Assembly: GCF_001624695.1 (NCBI RefSeq)
Contig: NZ_JSEP01000023.1
Location: 16,106-80,105 of the forward strand
DNA length: 64,000 bases
DNA from: Labrenzia sp. OB1
GTDB taxonomy: Bacteria; Pseudomonadota; Alphaproteobacteria; Rhizobiales; Stappiaceae
Direction: 5' to 3'
A program made the position numbers and the translations under genes. Positions 37,249-45,597 of the stretch are shown in pieces (position 1 is the first letter of the stretch; each line of letters starts with the position of its first letter). The notes under the pieces are model-generated. The model was not told the origin of the DNA. It saw only the letters and a list, made by a program, of their open reading frames with translations, and ran no database searches.

Positions 37249-39222
37249 TCAGGACGGCGAACCGCCGTAGAGACGCCACAGTTCGAGCCCGCGGTTGAAC
37301 CGCGGACCTGGCACGCCATCCAGGGTACCGTCATAGTACCCCGCTGTTTTCATTTGCGACTGTACGGCCCTGATCGTGTCAAGCGACCAGCTGTTTGCGT
37401 CAGCCGCCAATTTTGAAAGTATCTCGCCGTTGTCCGAGGTCAGAGCCGATAAAAGCAGCTCCGAAGCCTTTTGAGGCGATTTGTCGGTGTGAAAGCCTTC
37501 ATCGTAAATCGCCGCGGCGGCGAGCGCACCTTCCGCATAACCTTGCCGGGCAGCGAGCTCGAAATAGGCCACGGCGTTTTCGGGCGACTTGTTGATGCCT
37601 TCCTTGGCGAACACGCCAAGATTATAGGTCGCTCTGGCCGCCCCTTCCGACGACGCAAACTCCAGAAGTTCGACCGCGCGCGCAACGTCCCGCGTGCCCC
37701 CGGTTCCCGAATAAAGCGATACGGCCAGATTGATCGCTCCGTCCGTACTGCCGTGGCTGTAGGCTTCCTCAAACAGTGCCCTGGCCGTTGTGAGGTTTTT
37801 CGGAACGCTCTGGCCAAGTTCATAAAACAGGCCCAGGCTGACCAGCGCCCGCGTATTTCCCGCCAGCGCGGCCTGCTTGTAAAAATCTATCGCACGACCG
37901 GTGTCGCCGCCCGCAGCCAGAGCACGGGCAAGCAGGGCCTTGTAATGCGGATCTTCGGGAAATGTTCCCACGGCCCGTTCGCAAGCCCTGATGGCGGCAG
38001 CGGAGTTCTTCGCCAGACGATTGAGAGACACGCCCCGATAGACAATCGTGGAATCATTGGGATGTGTCGCGAATTGCCGGCAGAGTTCGGCAGGCGTGAC
38101 GTTCGCCTCATCCCCGGGTGCAATCTGGGTGATAATTTCCTTCGCCTGTTGCAGATTGCGCCCGTTCGGAAAGCGTTCGATGTAATATTCGAGCAACGAG
38201 CCGTTTCGGGACGCCAGCGCATTCGACCAGATTTCCTCCTCCAGCGTTTCGCGGTTCTTCGGGCCCTGCGTGAGCGAGACGGCCGGGCCCGATCCGCTTT
38301 TCTCCAGCAGGGTCCGCGCTTCACCGGCAAAACGTCCTTCCGGATAGCGTTGCATATACAAGTCGATCAGTTCGGGATCCGCCTGCTGGGCCGCCAGTTT
38401 CCAAAGTCTGACCTCGACATCCAGCTCGGGCTTTTCGCCCGGCAGAAAGTAGAACTCGGGCTTGACCGAAAACTGCACGTAGGGAACCTGAGCACCACCG
38501 GTGTCCTTGCGAACATAGCGGTTCACTTCCGCCAGCACGGACAGGACTTCCTGCCCCGGGGCATGCATGTTGGCAAGAAGGGCGGAGGTGTAAGGGCTGT
38601 TTTTGCCGGCACCGTCGAAGGCGACCTTTCCGGGCTGCGTCGCGAACCCGATCAGGAAGCCGCTGACATCGGGGGGCGGGGCAAGGCCGGCCTCGATACT
38701 GTCGATGCGGTCATGAAACGGATTGTTCTGGCAGGCGTCAAGGAAGACCATCTTGAACGCGTTGCTTTTTCCAATCAGGTTCAAAAGCTTGTCGAAGTGG
38801 AGGCTTTGATCCACCAGACTGTCGACGTCGCTGATATTTGCATCGACCGGGATGAAATAGTTCTTTCCCGCCAGTTGCACCCCGTGGCCGGCATAGTAGA
38901 CGAGCACGACACCGGCATTGCGGCGGAGCGTGTCTTCCGCGAATTCCTCTATTTCGCCAAGGAAACGGTCACGCGTCGCGTCCAATACCAGCCGGACATC
39001 GAAATCGAGCGTCCGCAAGGTGGTGGCGATACTCTGCGCATCGTTCCCGGCATTGGGGAGCCTTTCGGAGGTGTAGTTTGAATTGCCGATGATCAGCGCC
39101 ATTCTGGTGCCGGACAACTGACCCTGAGCCGACGCATGTCCGCAACACCATGCGACAAGCCAAATCCCGCAGGCGAGACCGAACAGTCTTGCCAGAAATC
39201 GCTGAGACTCAAACCTCTCCAT
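37249..39222 (-). CDS. Secreted caspase-like peptidase with Sel1 repeats and peptidoglycan-binding-like end
   Basis: A 657-residue protein. A signal peptide (ending about ASA/Q, residue 33) is followed by a C14 caspase-like domain (about 38-250) with the dyad His113 (YYAGHGVQ) and Cys164 (LDACQNNPF). A helical middle and Sel1/TPR-like repeats (about 420-600, for example NTRALVSLGLFYELGQSVPKN) follow. The last 45 residues (VQSQMKTAGYYDGTLDGVPG) resemble a peptidoglycan_binding_1 domain. The reading frame continues to a TTG at 39246 that overlaps the preceding stop; ATG 39222 is preferred. Likely periplasmic, processing envelope proteins; target unknown. Confidence 0.82.
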   Translation of the reverse strand: MERFESQRFLARLFGLACGIWLVAWCCGHASAQGQLSGTRMALIIGNSNYTSERLPNAGNDAQSIATTLRTLDFDVRLVLDATRDRFLGEIEEFAEDTLRRNAGVVLVYYAGHGVQLAGKNYFIPVDANISDVDSLVDQSLHFDKLLNLIGKSNAFKMVFLDACQNNPFHDRIDSIEAGLAPPPDVSGFLIGFATQPGKVAFDGAGKNSPYTSALLANMHAPGQEVLSVLAEVNRYVRKDTGGAQVPYVQFSVKPEFYFLPGEKPELDVEVRLWKLAAQQADPELIDLYMQRYPEGRFAGEARTLLEKSGSGPAVSLTQGPKNRETLEEEIWSNALASRNGSLLEYYIERFPNGRNLQQAKEIITQIAPGDEANVTPAELCRQFATHPNDSTIVYRGVSLNRLAKNSAAAIRACERAVGTFPEDPHYKALLARALAAGGDTGRAIDFYKQAALAGNTRALVSLGLFYELGQSVPKNLTTARALFEEAYSHGSTDGAINLAVSLYSGTGGTRDVARAVELLEFASSEGAARATYNLGVFAKEGINKSPENAVAYFELAARQGYAEGALAAAAIYDEGFHTDKSPQKASELLLSALTSDNGEILSKLAADANSWSLDTIRAVQSQMKTAGYYDGTLDGVPGPRFNRGLELWRLYGGSPS

Positions 39223-39242
39223 GATCCCGAAAAACTTTTCAC

Positions 39243-40013
39243 TCAAATCGCAATCGCTTTCGCAAGGTTGATCTCGACCGCCTGCAGGGTGTCCACCAGA
39301 ACGGCGCGTTGCTGTTGCTGAAGCTTCGCGACAACGGCGTCCTGCGATCTGACGAGACGGATTCGCTGAACTTTCCCGATCCCTCTTCGAACGATCTCCA
39401 GGCCCTGCGCGTTGCTCTTGGCCCTGCGGATATCTCTGGCCATCTGCCTTACGATCGGCAAGGCCGCCTTCGCCACGCCGCTGCCGCGACCGGCTTCGCG
39501 TGCCAGGCGCGCCTCATATCTCGCAAGAACATCCGCGAAACACCGCAAGGGTTCCTGCCCGCGCAGAATTTTCGTTTTGCATCTTTCGGATTCGCCGACT
39601 ATGCGCGCCTTGGTATTCAACAAACGCTGCAGCGTCGCCCTTTCCTGAGAGGCGCTGGGCCCGCTGCCGGCATTATTTCCGGGCGTGGGCAGATTGGGAC
39701 TGATCGGGTCGCTTCCCGACCCGGCCTTGGCATTGGGAGATTCGCTCCCATAGGCGGCAATGGTGATGATCCCGTCGGTTCCGCGTTCGAGCGCGCCGGA
39801 CGTCTGCCCGGCGCCAACCGGCACTTCAACCGGCAGGGAAACCGAAGACGCCGGTCTCCGGCCGGAGAATTTCCAGACACCGGTCTCGACGGGATCCGCC
39901 AGCTCCAACCTGCTCCCTTTGGCGGAAGAGGTTGCCCCGGTAAGCCAGAAAATGATCAGCGACAGTAAAAAAGAAATTAGATTCAAAAATTTACGCTTCG
40001 TCAGCTCAGCCAT
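39243..40013 (-). CDS. Secreted protein of unknown function, first gene of the operon
   Basis: A 256-residue protein that I do not recognise. A hydrophobic N-terminus (about 9-28) ending near SSAKG looks like a signal peptide or anchor. A Gly/Pro/Ser/Asn-rich linker (about 85-125) leads to a basic, helical C-terminal domain (about 126-256) with two cysteines (ERCKTK, LRCFAD) and a Gln run near the end (VVAKLQQQQRAVL). It precedes the caspase-like gene; its stop is 21 bases from that ATG. It could be a substrate or partner of the peptidase, but this is inference. Confidence 0.7.
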   Translation of the reverse strand: MAELTKRKFLNLISFLLSLIIFWLTGATSSAKGSRLELADPVETGVWKFSGRRPASSVSLPVEVPVGAGQTSGALERGTDGIITIAAYGSESPNAKAGSGSDPISPNLPTPGNNAGSGPSASQERATLQRLLNTKARIVGESERCKTKILRGQEPLRCFADVLARYEARLAREAGRGSGVAKAALPIVRQMARDIRRAKSNAQGLEIVRRGIGKVQRIRLVRSQDAVVAKLQQQQRAVLVDTLQAVEINLAKAIAI

Positions 40014-40546
40014 CGTTCACCAAAAAAATATTGAAACAGGCGTGTTCTCAACTAAAGGCAATCTAGCATTCTTGCGGAGAGTTCACAAACAACCGCAAGG
40101 CTTCGACGTTATGACCGCCGTTGTCAGAACCGGGCCGGAGCACCTGACGACGACCAAGCGCAATTCGCCCGATACGGCAACTGCCATTACTTCAGGGAGA
40201 CACCCGGAGATGTCGAAATTGCTGCTTTTTTCTAGATTCTCGACGTAATTTGACCCCCTTCTCAATCGCAACAGTGTGGAAAAACACGTAAACCATTTAA
40301 ATGTGCACTTGTTTTTCAGCTTTCTTCGGAGTGTTTTTTATCTAAAAAGTCATCATATTTCAGAAACGTGCCTTGTTTTGGTCACGCAGCTGGCCTATGT
40401 ATCTCCCATCGATATTGTTTGACGAACTTTGTGACTGCGCGGCTTGCCGCGGCCTGAACGATCTTCCCTATCAACGTCGACAAAACCGCCCGTTTCGCAT
40501 GTTGCGGGGCAGGCATTCTCTCATGACCGATTGAAAGGAAATCGTT
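40014..40546. other. Intergenic region before second cold-shock gene
   Basis: A 533-base gap between divergent transcription units. The part 40270-40400 is AT-rich and probably holds promoters; the region up to 40546 is likely the long 5' leader of the cold-shock gene. No regular repeat or RNA motif was recognised. Confidence 0.4.
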
Positions 40547-40756
40547 ATGACCATTGGCACCGTAAAGTTCTTCAACTCCACCAAAGGCTTTGGCTTCATC
40601 CAGCCGGAAGACGGCGCAGCAGACGTGTTCGTTCACATCTCCGCTGTTGAGCGCGCTGGCATGCACTCCCTGGTCGAAGGCCAGAAAGTCAGCTTTGAAG
40701 TTGTCCAGGACCGTCGCTCCGGCAAGTCCGCTGCTGACAACCTGCAGGCAGTCTAA
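40547..40756 (+). CDS. Cold-shock protein (CspA family)
   Basis: A 69-residue cold-shock domain protein with intact RNP1 (KGFGFI) and RNP2 (VFVHI). It has the standard MTIGTVKFFN start and acts as an RNA chaperone. AAGGAAA is before the ATG. A terminator follows within about 60 bases and separates it from the next small gene. Confidence 0.95.
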   Translation: MTIGTVKFFNSTKGFGFIQPEDGAADVFVHISAVERAGMHSLVEGQKVSFEVVQDRRSGKSAADNLQAV

Positions 40757-40818
40757 TAAATTCATTCCCGGTCTGTGACCACGGATGTACTGGCACGGAC
40801 CAACGGGATGAGATGAGA

Positions 40819-40846
40819 GGTCGGGAAATTTCCCGGCCTTTTTTTT
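40819..40846 (+). terminator. Intrinsic terminator after cold-shock gene
   Basis: GGTCGGGAA (40819-40827) pairs with TTCCCGGCC (40830-40838), with one GU pair, followed by eight T. The inner CGGGAAATTTCCCG is a perfect palindrome. Confidence 0.85.
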
Positions 40847-40875
40847 GTTCTGCACTTTTGAAAGGATCGGAAGCA

Positions 40876-41133
40876 ATGTCCACCGAGACCAATAGCGGCA
40901 AGCTCAGCCAGACCCGGCGCGAGACCGCGGAATCAAAGGCGGAAACAACCAAGCGGATCTCGCAGGAAATGCTGCGGACCGAATCCGAGCTGCGCGATGC
41001 GAAAACCATGAGGCTGCGCGCTGCGCGCCTTGCATCGCAGCCCGACCTGCCGGAGCCCAAGCCGGCCAAGGGGCGCAAAGCGAAAAAACCAGCGGCTTCC
41101 GCAGCCCCTGCGAGCAACACCGCCCGCAGTTAG
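40876..41133 (+). CDS. Small basic helical protein of unknown function
   Basis: An 85-residue protein. Residues 1-52 are highly charged and helical (RRETAESKAETTKRISQEML); the C-terminus is rich in Lys, Ala and Pro (KPAKGRKAKKPAASAA), like a nucleic-acid-binding tail. The ATG at 40876 has AAGGA upstream. It lies 120 bases after the cold-shock stop, beyond a terminator, so read-through may couple them. No function is known to me. Confidence 0.65.
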   Translation: MSTETNSGKLSQTRRETAESKAETTKRISQEMLRTESELRDAKTMRLRAARLASQPDLPEPKPAKGRKAKKPAASAAPASNTARS

Positions 41134-41318
41134 AGCCTGAAGCTCTGGGGCTCCCCGTCCGACGGGTTTGTTCCGGCCCGTCTGACCGCGTTTCGAACGC
41201 GGCAAGGCAGGCTGTTCCATGCGACACGCCTTCGCCAACGAGCCGTTTCCCACCGTCAGTCTGCTTGACAGGCAAAGCTCCATCCGGACGCCGTGTGGTC
41301 GCTTAAAGGCGACGCGCT

Positions 41319-43058
41319 CTAGGACCGCTTCCCGCGCGGCCTCAAATTGGTGCGGGCAAGTTCCACCAGTTCATCACCGCGCCCGCTCATGATCGCCTTT
41401 ATCATAAACAGGCTGAAACCCTTGGCCTGTTCAAGCTTGATCGAAGGCGGCATGGCAAGCTCCTGCTTTGCGACCTTGACGTCCAGCAATACAGGTCCGT
41501 CGTGCGCCAGTGCATCTGACACGCCGTCTTCAAGCTTGTCCGGATCTTCAACCCGGATGCCCTTGATGCCGATCGCTTCAGCCATCGCCGCGAAATTCGG
41601 ATTGTCGAGATCCGTATTGGCATCGAGATATCCCGAGGCCTTCATTTCCATGGCAACAAAGCCGAGCGAGCCATTGTTGAAGACGACCAGCTTCACCGGG
41701 AGCTTGAGTTGCCGCAGTGACAGAATATCCCCCATCAGCATGGAAAAGCCACCGTCACCGCACAGGGACACCACCTGTCGGCCCGGAAAGGCTGCCTGCG
41801 CACCGATGGCCTGAGGCATGGCGTTTGCCATCGAGCCATGGTTGAAGGACCCCAGCAGACGCCGTTTGCCGTTCATCTTCAGATAACGCGCTGCCCAGAC
41901 CGTGGGCGTTCCCACGTCAGCCGTGAAGATTGCATCGTCTTCGGCGTGTTCGCTCAGGAGGCGCGTCAGATGCTGCGGATGAATGAAACGGTCGGATTTA
42001 TCGGGAAATGCCAGGTCATCCAGACCCTTGCGGGCTGAAGCATAGTGGTCTCTGGCGCTCTGGAGAAAATGCCTGTCTTCCTTGCGCTTCAGGCGCGGCA
42101 GGAGCGCGGCAATGGTCGAGCGAAGATCCCCGACCAGCCCGATATCGACCGCCCGGCGTCGTCCGATTGCTTCCGGACGGATATCGATCTGGGCCACTTT
42201 CGCCTTCTCGGGATAAAACGGGCGATAGGGAAAATCCGTACCGAGCATGAGCAGCGTGTCGCAGTTCTCCATGGCATGGTAGCCGGAGGAAAATCCGATC
42301 AGCCCGGTCATGCCGACATCGAAGGGATTGTCCCATTCGATATGCTCCTTGCCGCGAAGCGCATGAACGACGGGAGCGCCGAGGGCATCCGCCAGCGCGA
42401 CGACTTCGTCATGTGCGCCGGCCGTGCCGCTTCCGCACAACAGGGTGATCGCTTCCGAGCCGTTCAAAAGGTCGGCGAGCCGATCGATATCGGCGAAGGC
42501 CGGGGTGATTTGCGGTGGTTGAGCGAAGGAGATCGGGGCGGGCTTCGCCGGAGCCGGCTCAAGAGACGTATTGCCCGGAAGCACGATCACGGAAACGCCG
42601 CGACGTTCCACGGCGGTGCGAATGGCCGTTTCCATGACGCGCGGCAACTGTGCCGGATCTGTGATCAACTCAACATAGTGGCTGCACTCGCGGAAGAGCT
42701 CCTGAGGATGCGTTTCCTGAAAGTAATGCGTGCCGATTTCGGTCGAGGGAATGTGCGAAGCAATCGCCAGAACCGGGACCTGGTTGCGCTGGCAATCGTA
42801 GAGCCCGTTGATCAGATGCAGATTTCCCGGTCCGCAGCTTCCCGCGCAGACGGCAATTCTGCCGGTCACCGCCGCCTCGGCGCCGGCCGCGAATGCGCCC
42901 GTTTCTTCATGGCGGACATGCATGAATTCTATCTTGCCCTGCCGGAGGAGACTGTCATTGATGCCGTTCAGGCTGTCGCCGGTTACACCCCAAATCCTCG
43001 TGACACCGATTTCAGCAAGAAGTTCGGCGATGTAATCTGCACAGCTTGTCGTGGTCAA
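41319..43058 (-). CDS. poxB: Pyruvate dehydrogenase (quinone) / pyruvate oxidase
   Basis: A 579-residue thiamine-diphosphate enzyme of the PoxB type, which oxidatively decarboxylates pyruvate to acetate and passes electrons to quinone. The catalytic Glu lies in HVRHEETGAFAAGAEA; the loop GTHYFQETHPQELF is typical of PoxB; and the diphosphate-binding GDGGFSML (about 428) through LVVFNNGSLGFV completes the site. C-terminal residues (MSGRGDELVELARTNL) match the amphipathic membrane-contacting tail. The start is TTG at 43058 with GGAG eight bases upstream. It stands alone. Confidence 0.88.
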   Translation of the reverse strand: MTTTSCADYIAELLAEIGVTRIWGVTGDSLNGINDSLLRQGKIEFMHVRHEETGAFAAGAEAAVTGRIAVCAGSCGPGNLHLINGLYDCQRNQVPVLAIASHIPSTEIGTHYFQETHPQELFRECSHYVELITDPAQLPRVMETAIRTAVERRGVSVIVLPGNTSLEPAPAKPAPISFAQPPQITPAFADIDRLADLLNGSEAITLLCGSGTAGAHDEVVALADALGAPVVHALRGKEHIEWDNPFDVGMTGLIGFSSGYHAMENCDTLLMLGTDFPYRPFYPEKAKVAQIDIRPEAIGRRRAVDIGLVGDLRSTIAALLPRLKRKEDRHFLQSARDHYASARKGLDDLAFPDKSDRFIHPQHLTRLLSEHAEDDAIFTADVGTPTVWAARYLKMNGKRRLLGSFNHGSMANAMPQAIGAQAAFPGRQVVSLCGDGGFSMLMGDILSLRQLKLPVKLVVFNNGSLGFVAMEMKASGYLDANTDLDNPNFAAMAEAIGIKGIRVEDPDKLEDGVSDALAHDGPVLLDVKVAKQELAMPPSIKLEQAKGFSLFMIKAIMSGRGDELVELARTNLRPRGKRS

Positions 43059-43544
43059 TTCACGGCTCCATTCAATTCGGCTGACTGCTCAAGGCCGCGC
43101 AACGCGACACGGAAAATCAGGAAGCACCCGACTTCCCCAGACGTCAGAAAAGCGGGCGACCGGATGCGTTCGAATAAATTCGTAGCATAGGGGTTCTGGG
43201 CTTGCTTTGAAAAAGTGGAAGGCACCCTCGCCTGAAAGGTGCCCTCGACGCTGTCGCCCTTCAGCCATGTCGGCTGACAACGGCATGGCCTTCTCGTTGC
43301 CAAACGGACTCCGCAATCCTTCGAAACCGCCGATTTGCGTGTATCCAAAGAAGATCAAAGTACAGCGTTATCGCCAGTCAGAGACACGGCATGATGAAAA
43401 TCGACGGCGGCATCAGGATCTGGAATTTCTCGAAATAAAGAGAGCCGTGCAGAACCGGCAAAAAGCCTCTCACACCGGAGAAAGTGTAAACTGTCTCTCT
43501 GGTATCAAATGTAAACCATGTGACGAGAATGGACCAAAGAGAAA
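43059..43544. other. Intergenic region between poxB and tRNA-Arg
   Basis: A 486-base gap. A weak hairpin (GGCACC 43221-43226 with GGTGCC 43238-43243) is visible. An open frame runs across the tRNA on the plus strand, but it is noise. The region may hold the poxB promoter. Nothing else is seen. Confidence 0.4.
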
Positions 43545-43621
43545 TGGCGCACCGGAGAGGATTCGAACCCCTGACCCCCAGATTCGTAGTCTGGTGCTCT
43601 ATCCAGCTGAGCTACCGGTGC
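43545..43621 (-). tRNA. tRNA-Arg (anticodon ACG)
   Basis: A 77-base cloverleaf on the minus strand with CCA encoded. The acceptor stem is GCACCGG/CCGGTGC, the anticodon stem CCAGA/TCTGG encloses CTACGAA, giving anticodon ACG, and the T arm carries GGTTCGAATCC. Its first base becomes inosine after editing, reading CGU, CGC and CGA codons. No second tRNA is near. Confidence 0.97.
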
Positions 43622-44059
43622 GTATAGAGGCAAAGATCTTGTCATCGGGTCCTGAAGGGCCCCGGGATGACCGGTCTTGGCGCTGCGGGGACGTGCCCCG
43701 GACAGGGCGCTTACGTACTTCGGTCCGGCAGGGAATGCAAGCGACTTTTCGAACTTTTTTCATGGAACGGTCACAAAGCTTCGCAGGTTGACGGATTTCC
43801 GCAAGTTCGGCCGCCGCCGGCGGGAGGGGGTTTGAATTCAGCGGATTTTTTTCGCTTCATCGGGCCTGTCGCAAACCTGTTGGCCTTGCCGATCCCTCAC
43901 ATAGAACGCGGTCGCTTCCCGCAATAACTCAACTCAACATGCCGGGCGTCGGTCCCTCTCCTTCCTGTGCCTCTCTGGACACCTGTTGCAACCCCGCATC
44001 CCTTCCGGTGAGAGGCTGCCAGATCCAGGTGCTCTCTCAAGCCCACGCACGGCTTGCCC
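43622..44059. other. Intergenic region between tRNA-Arg and histidine kinase
   Basis: A 438-base gap. It should hold the tRNA promoter (minus strand) and the 3' end of the kinase transcript. A clear promoter or terminator was not found. Confidence 0.4.
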
Positions 44060-45532
44060 TCAGGTGCTCCGATCCGGCACCTCGAGGCGGAAACAGGTGC
44101 CCGGGCCGGTGTCGTCGAAGCGGATGCAGCCACCGTGGGCTTTCAAGAGCTCCGCAACGATGGCAAGACCCAGGCCGACGCCGCCGTGCTTGGAGCCGCT
44201 GTGAAAGGCCTTGAAGAGGGCCTTGCGGGTGTTTTCGGGTATACCCGGCCCGGTATCGATCACGGCGATGGAGACGCAGGAGCCGGTGCGCTCGGCTTCC
44301 AGGGTGATCCGCCTGACCAGCGTCGCATCCTTTTCCGCTTCCAGCGCCTGCAGCGCGTTGCGGCAAAGGTTTAGAAGGATCCTGAAAATCTGTTCCGGAT
44401 CAGCGTCGATCTCGATCCCCTCCGGAACCTTGTTGTCGAAGGTCACCAACTCGTGGTCCACCAGCCCCAGAACGTCGGCGACATCGTCGCCCACCCGGCG
44501 CAGGGTCAGGAGACGGCGCTGGGGTGCGCGTTCCTGGGCCTTGCCGTAGGACATGACGGCCTGGGTGTAGCTGACGGCCCGGTCGAGGGTTGCCAGAATC
44601 TTGGGGGCAAGCCGGCTGACCGTCGGGTCCGGCACGTGCTCCAGACGCTCCAGAAAGAGCTGCGCCGAAGCGAGAAGATTGCGCAGGTCGTGATTGATCT
44701 TGGAAACGGCAAGCCCCAGGTCGGCCAGCCGCTGCTTCTGGTGCAGGGCCCTCGAGAGGGCCTCCTCCATGCCGGCGAGGCGGATTTCCGCATCTCCCAG
44801 CTCGTCCCGGCGGCCTGACACGTGCATGATGCGCGAGGCGTCCTCCGGGCTTTCGGCGAAGCGCTCCATGGAGCGGGTCAGCCGGCGCAGTGGACGGATG
44901 AACAATGCCCTCAGGGCGATATAAACCAGGCTGGCGGTGATGATCGAGATCACCAGCGACAGGGCCAGGATTCGGCCCGAGAACGCCAGCATGTCCTTTT
45001 GCAGCAGCGCGACCGGCAGAACCACGTCTACCCGCTCCGTATGGCCCATCTGTCCGGCGCCGATGACCCGCATCACGCCGCCACCGCCATACGTGAGAAT
45101 GGCAAAGCTGTTCTGCACCGACGACCAGGGAGAGACATTGGCCATATCGATGACAAAATCGACCTCGTCCGGGACGTTGCTCATGGCGATCAGACTGCGG
45201 CGGCTGCCCTGATCAAGCGAAATGGCGAGAGCGCCGGTGGTGCGCAGCAATTCTTCCTGGAGCCTGGGGGCAATCGTGTTGGTTTCCGCGAGAACAGACG
45301 CTGCGACACCTGCCGTGGTGAGGCGTTCCATCAGCCAGGTGTTGCGGAAGTTGGCGATCGAGGGCACGTAGATGCAGATTTCGGCCACCATCACGAAGAC
45401 GACGGTCAGGAGCAGCAGCTTGCCGGAGAGACCGCCGAGCCTGTAATGGCCGAAGCTGTCGCCCGTCTGCTGACACCCTGCGTCACCCTCCGGCGGGACA
45501 ACCGCTCCATGCGGCGCGCCCTCATGCTTCAT
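44060..45532 (-). CDS. Orphan membrane sensor histidine kinase
   Basis: A 490-residue inner-membrane kinase. A membrane helix (about 37-57) and a second one (about 188-212) enclose a 130-residue periplasmic sensor, followed by a HAMP-like stretch. The phospho-accepting histidine is His281 in VSKINHDLRNLL, a variant H box; the N box is LLNLCRNALQAL, and G boxes are DTGPGIP and GGVGLGLAI. No response regulator is adjacent. ATG 45532 is preferred over the TTG at 45547. The signal is unknown. Confidence 0.88.
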   Translation of the reverse strand: MKHEGAPHGAVVPPEGDAGCQQTGDSFGHYRLGGLSGKLLLLTVVFVMVAEICIYVPSIANFRNTWLMERLTTAGVAASVLAETNTIAPRLQEELLRTTGALAISLDQGSRRSLIAMSNVPDEVDFVIDMANVSPWSSVQNSFAILTYGGGGVMRVIGAGQMGHTERVDVVLPVALLQKDMLAFSGRILALSLVISIITASLVYIALRALFIRPLRRLTRSMERFAESPEDASRIMHVSGRRDELGDAEIRLAGMEEALSRALHQKQRLADLGLAVSKINHDLRNLLASAQLFLERLEHVPDPTVSRLAPKILATLDRAVSYTQAVMSYGKAQERAPQRRLLTLRRVGDDVADVLGLVDHELVTFDNKVPEGIEIDADPEQIFRILLNLCRNALQALEAEKDATLVRRITLEAERTGSCVSIAVIDTGPGIPENTRKALFKAFHSGSKHGGVGLGLAIVAELLKAHGGCIRFDDTGPGTCFRLEVPDRST

Positions 45533-45597
45533 GTCGCTATGTCCCAAGGTTCCCGACGCCAGATAATGTCTTTATACGCGACCCAATGTGCAACCGA

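Noticed and set aside
37471..39081. A 536-codon open frame on the plus strand
   Set aside because: It is antisense to the caspase-like gene and shows Arg/Gly/Gln-rich composition without motifs.
43221..43243. GGCACC/GGTGCC hairpin in the poxB upstream gap
   Set aside because: The stem is six bases with an 11-base loop and no T-tract; it may be chance.
43207..43791. A 194-codon open frame on the plus strand
   Set aside because: It reads through the tRNA-Arg gene in antisense. The motif PERIRTPDPQIRSLVLYPAELP is a well-known false translation of tRNA.
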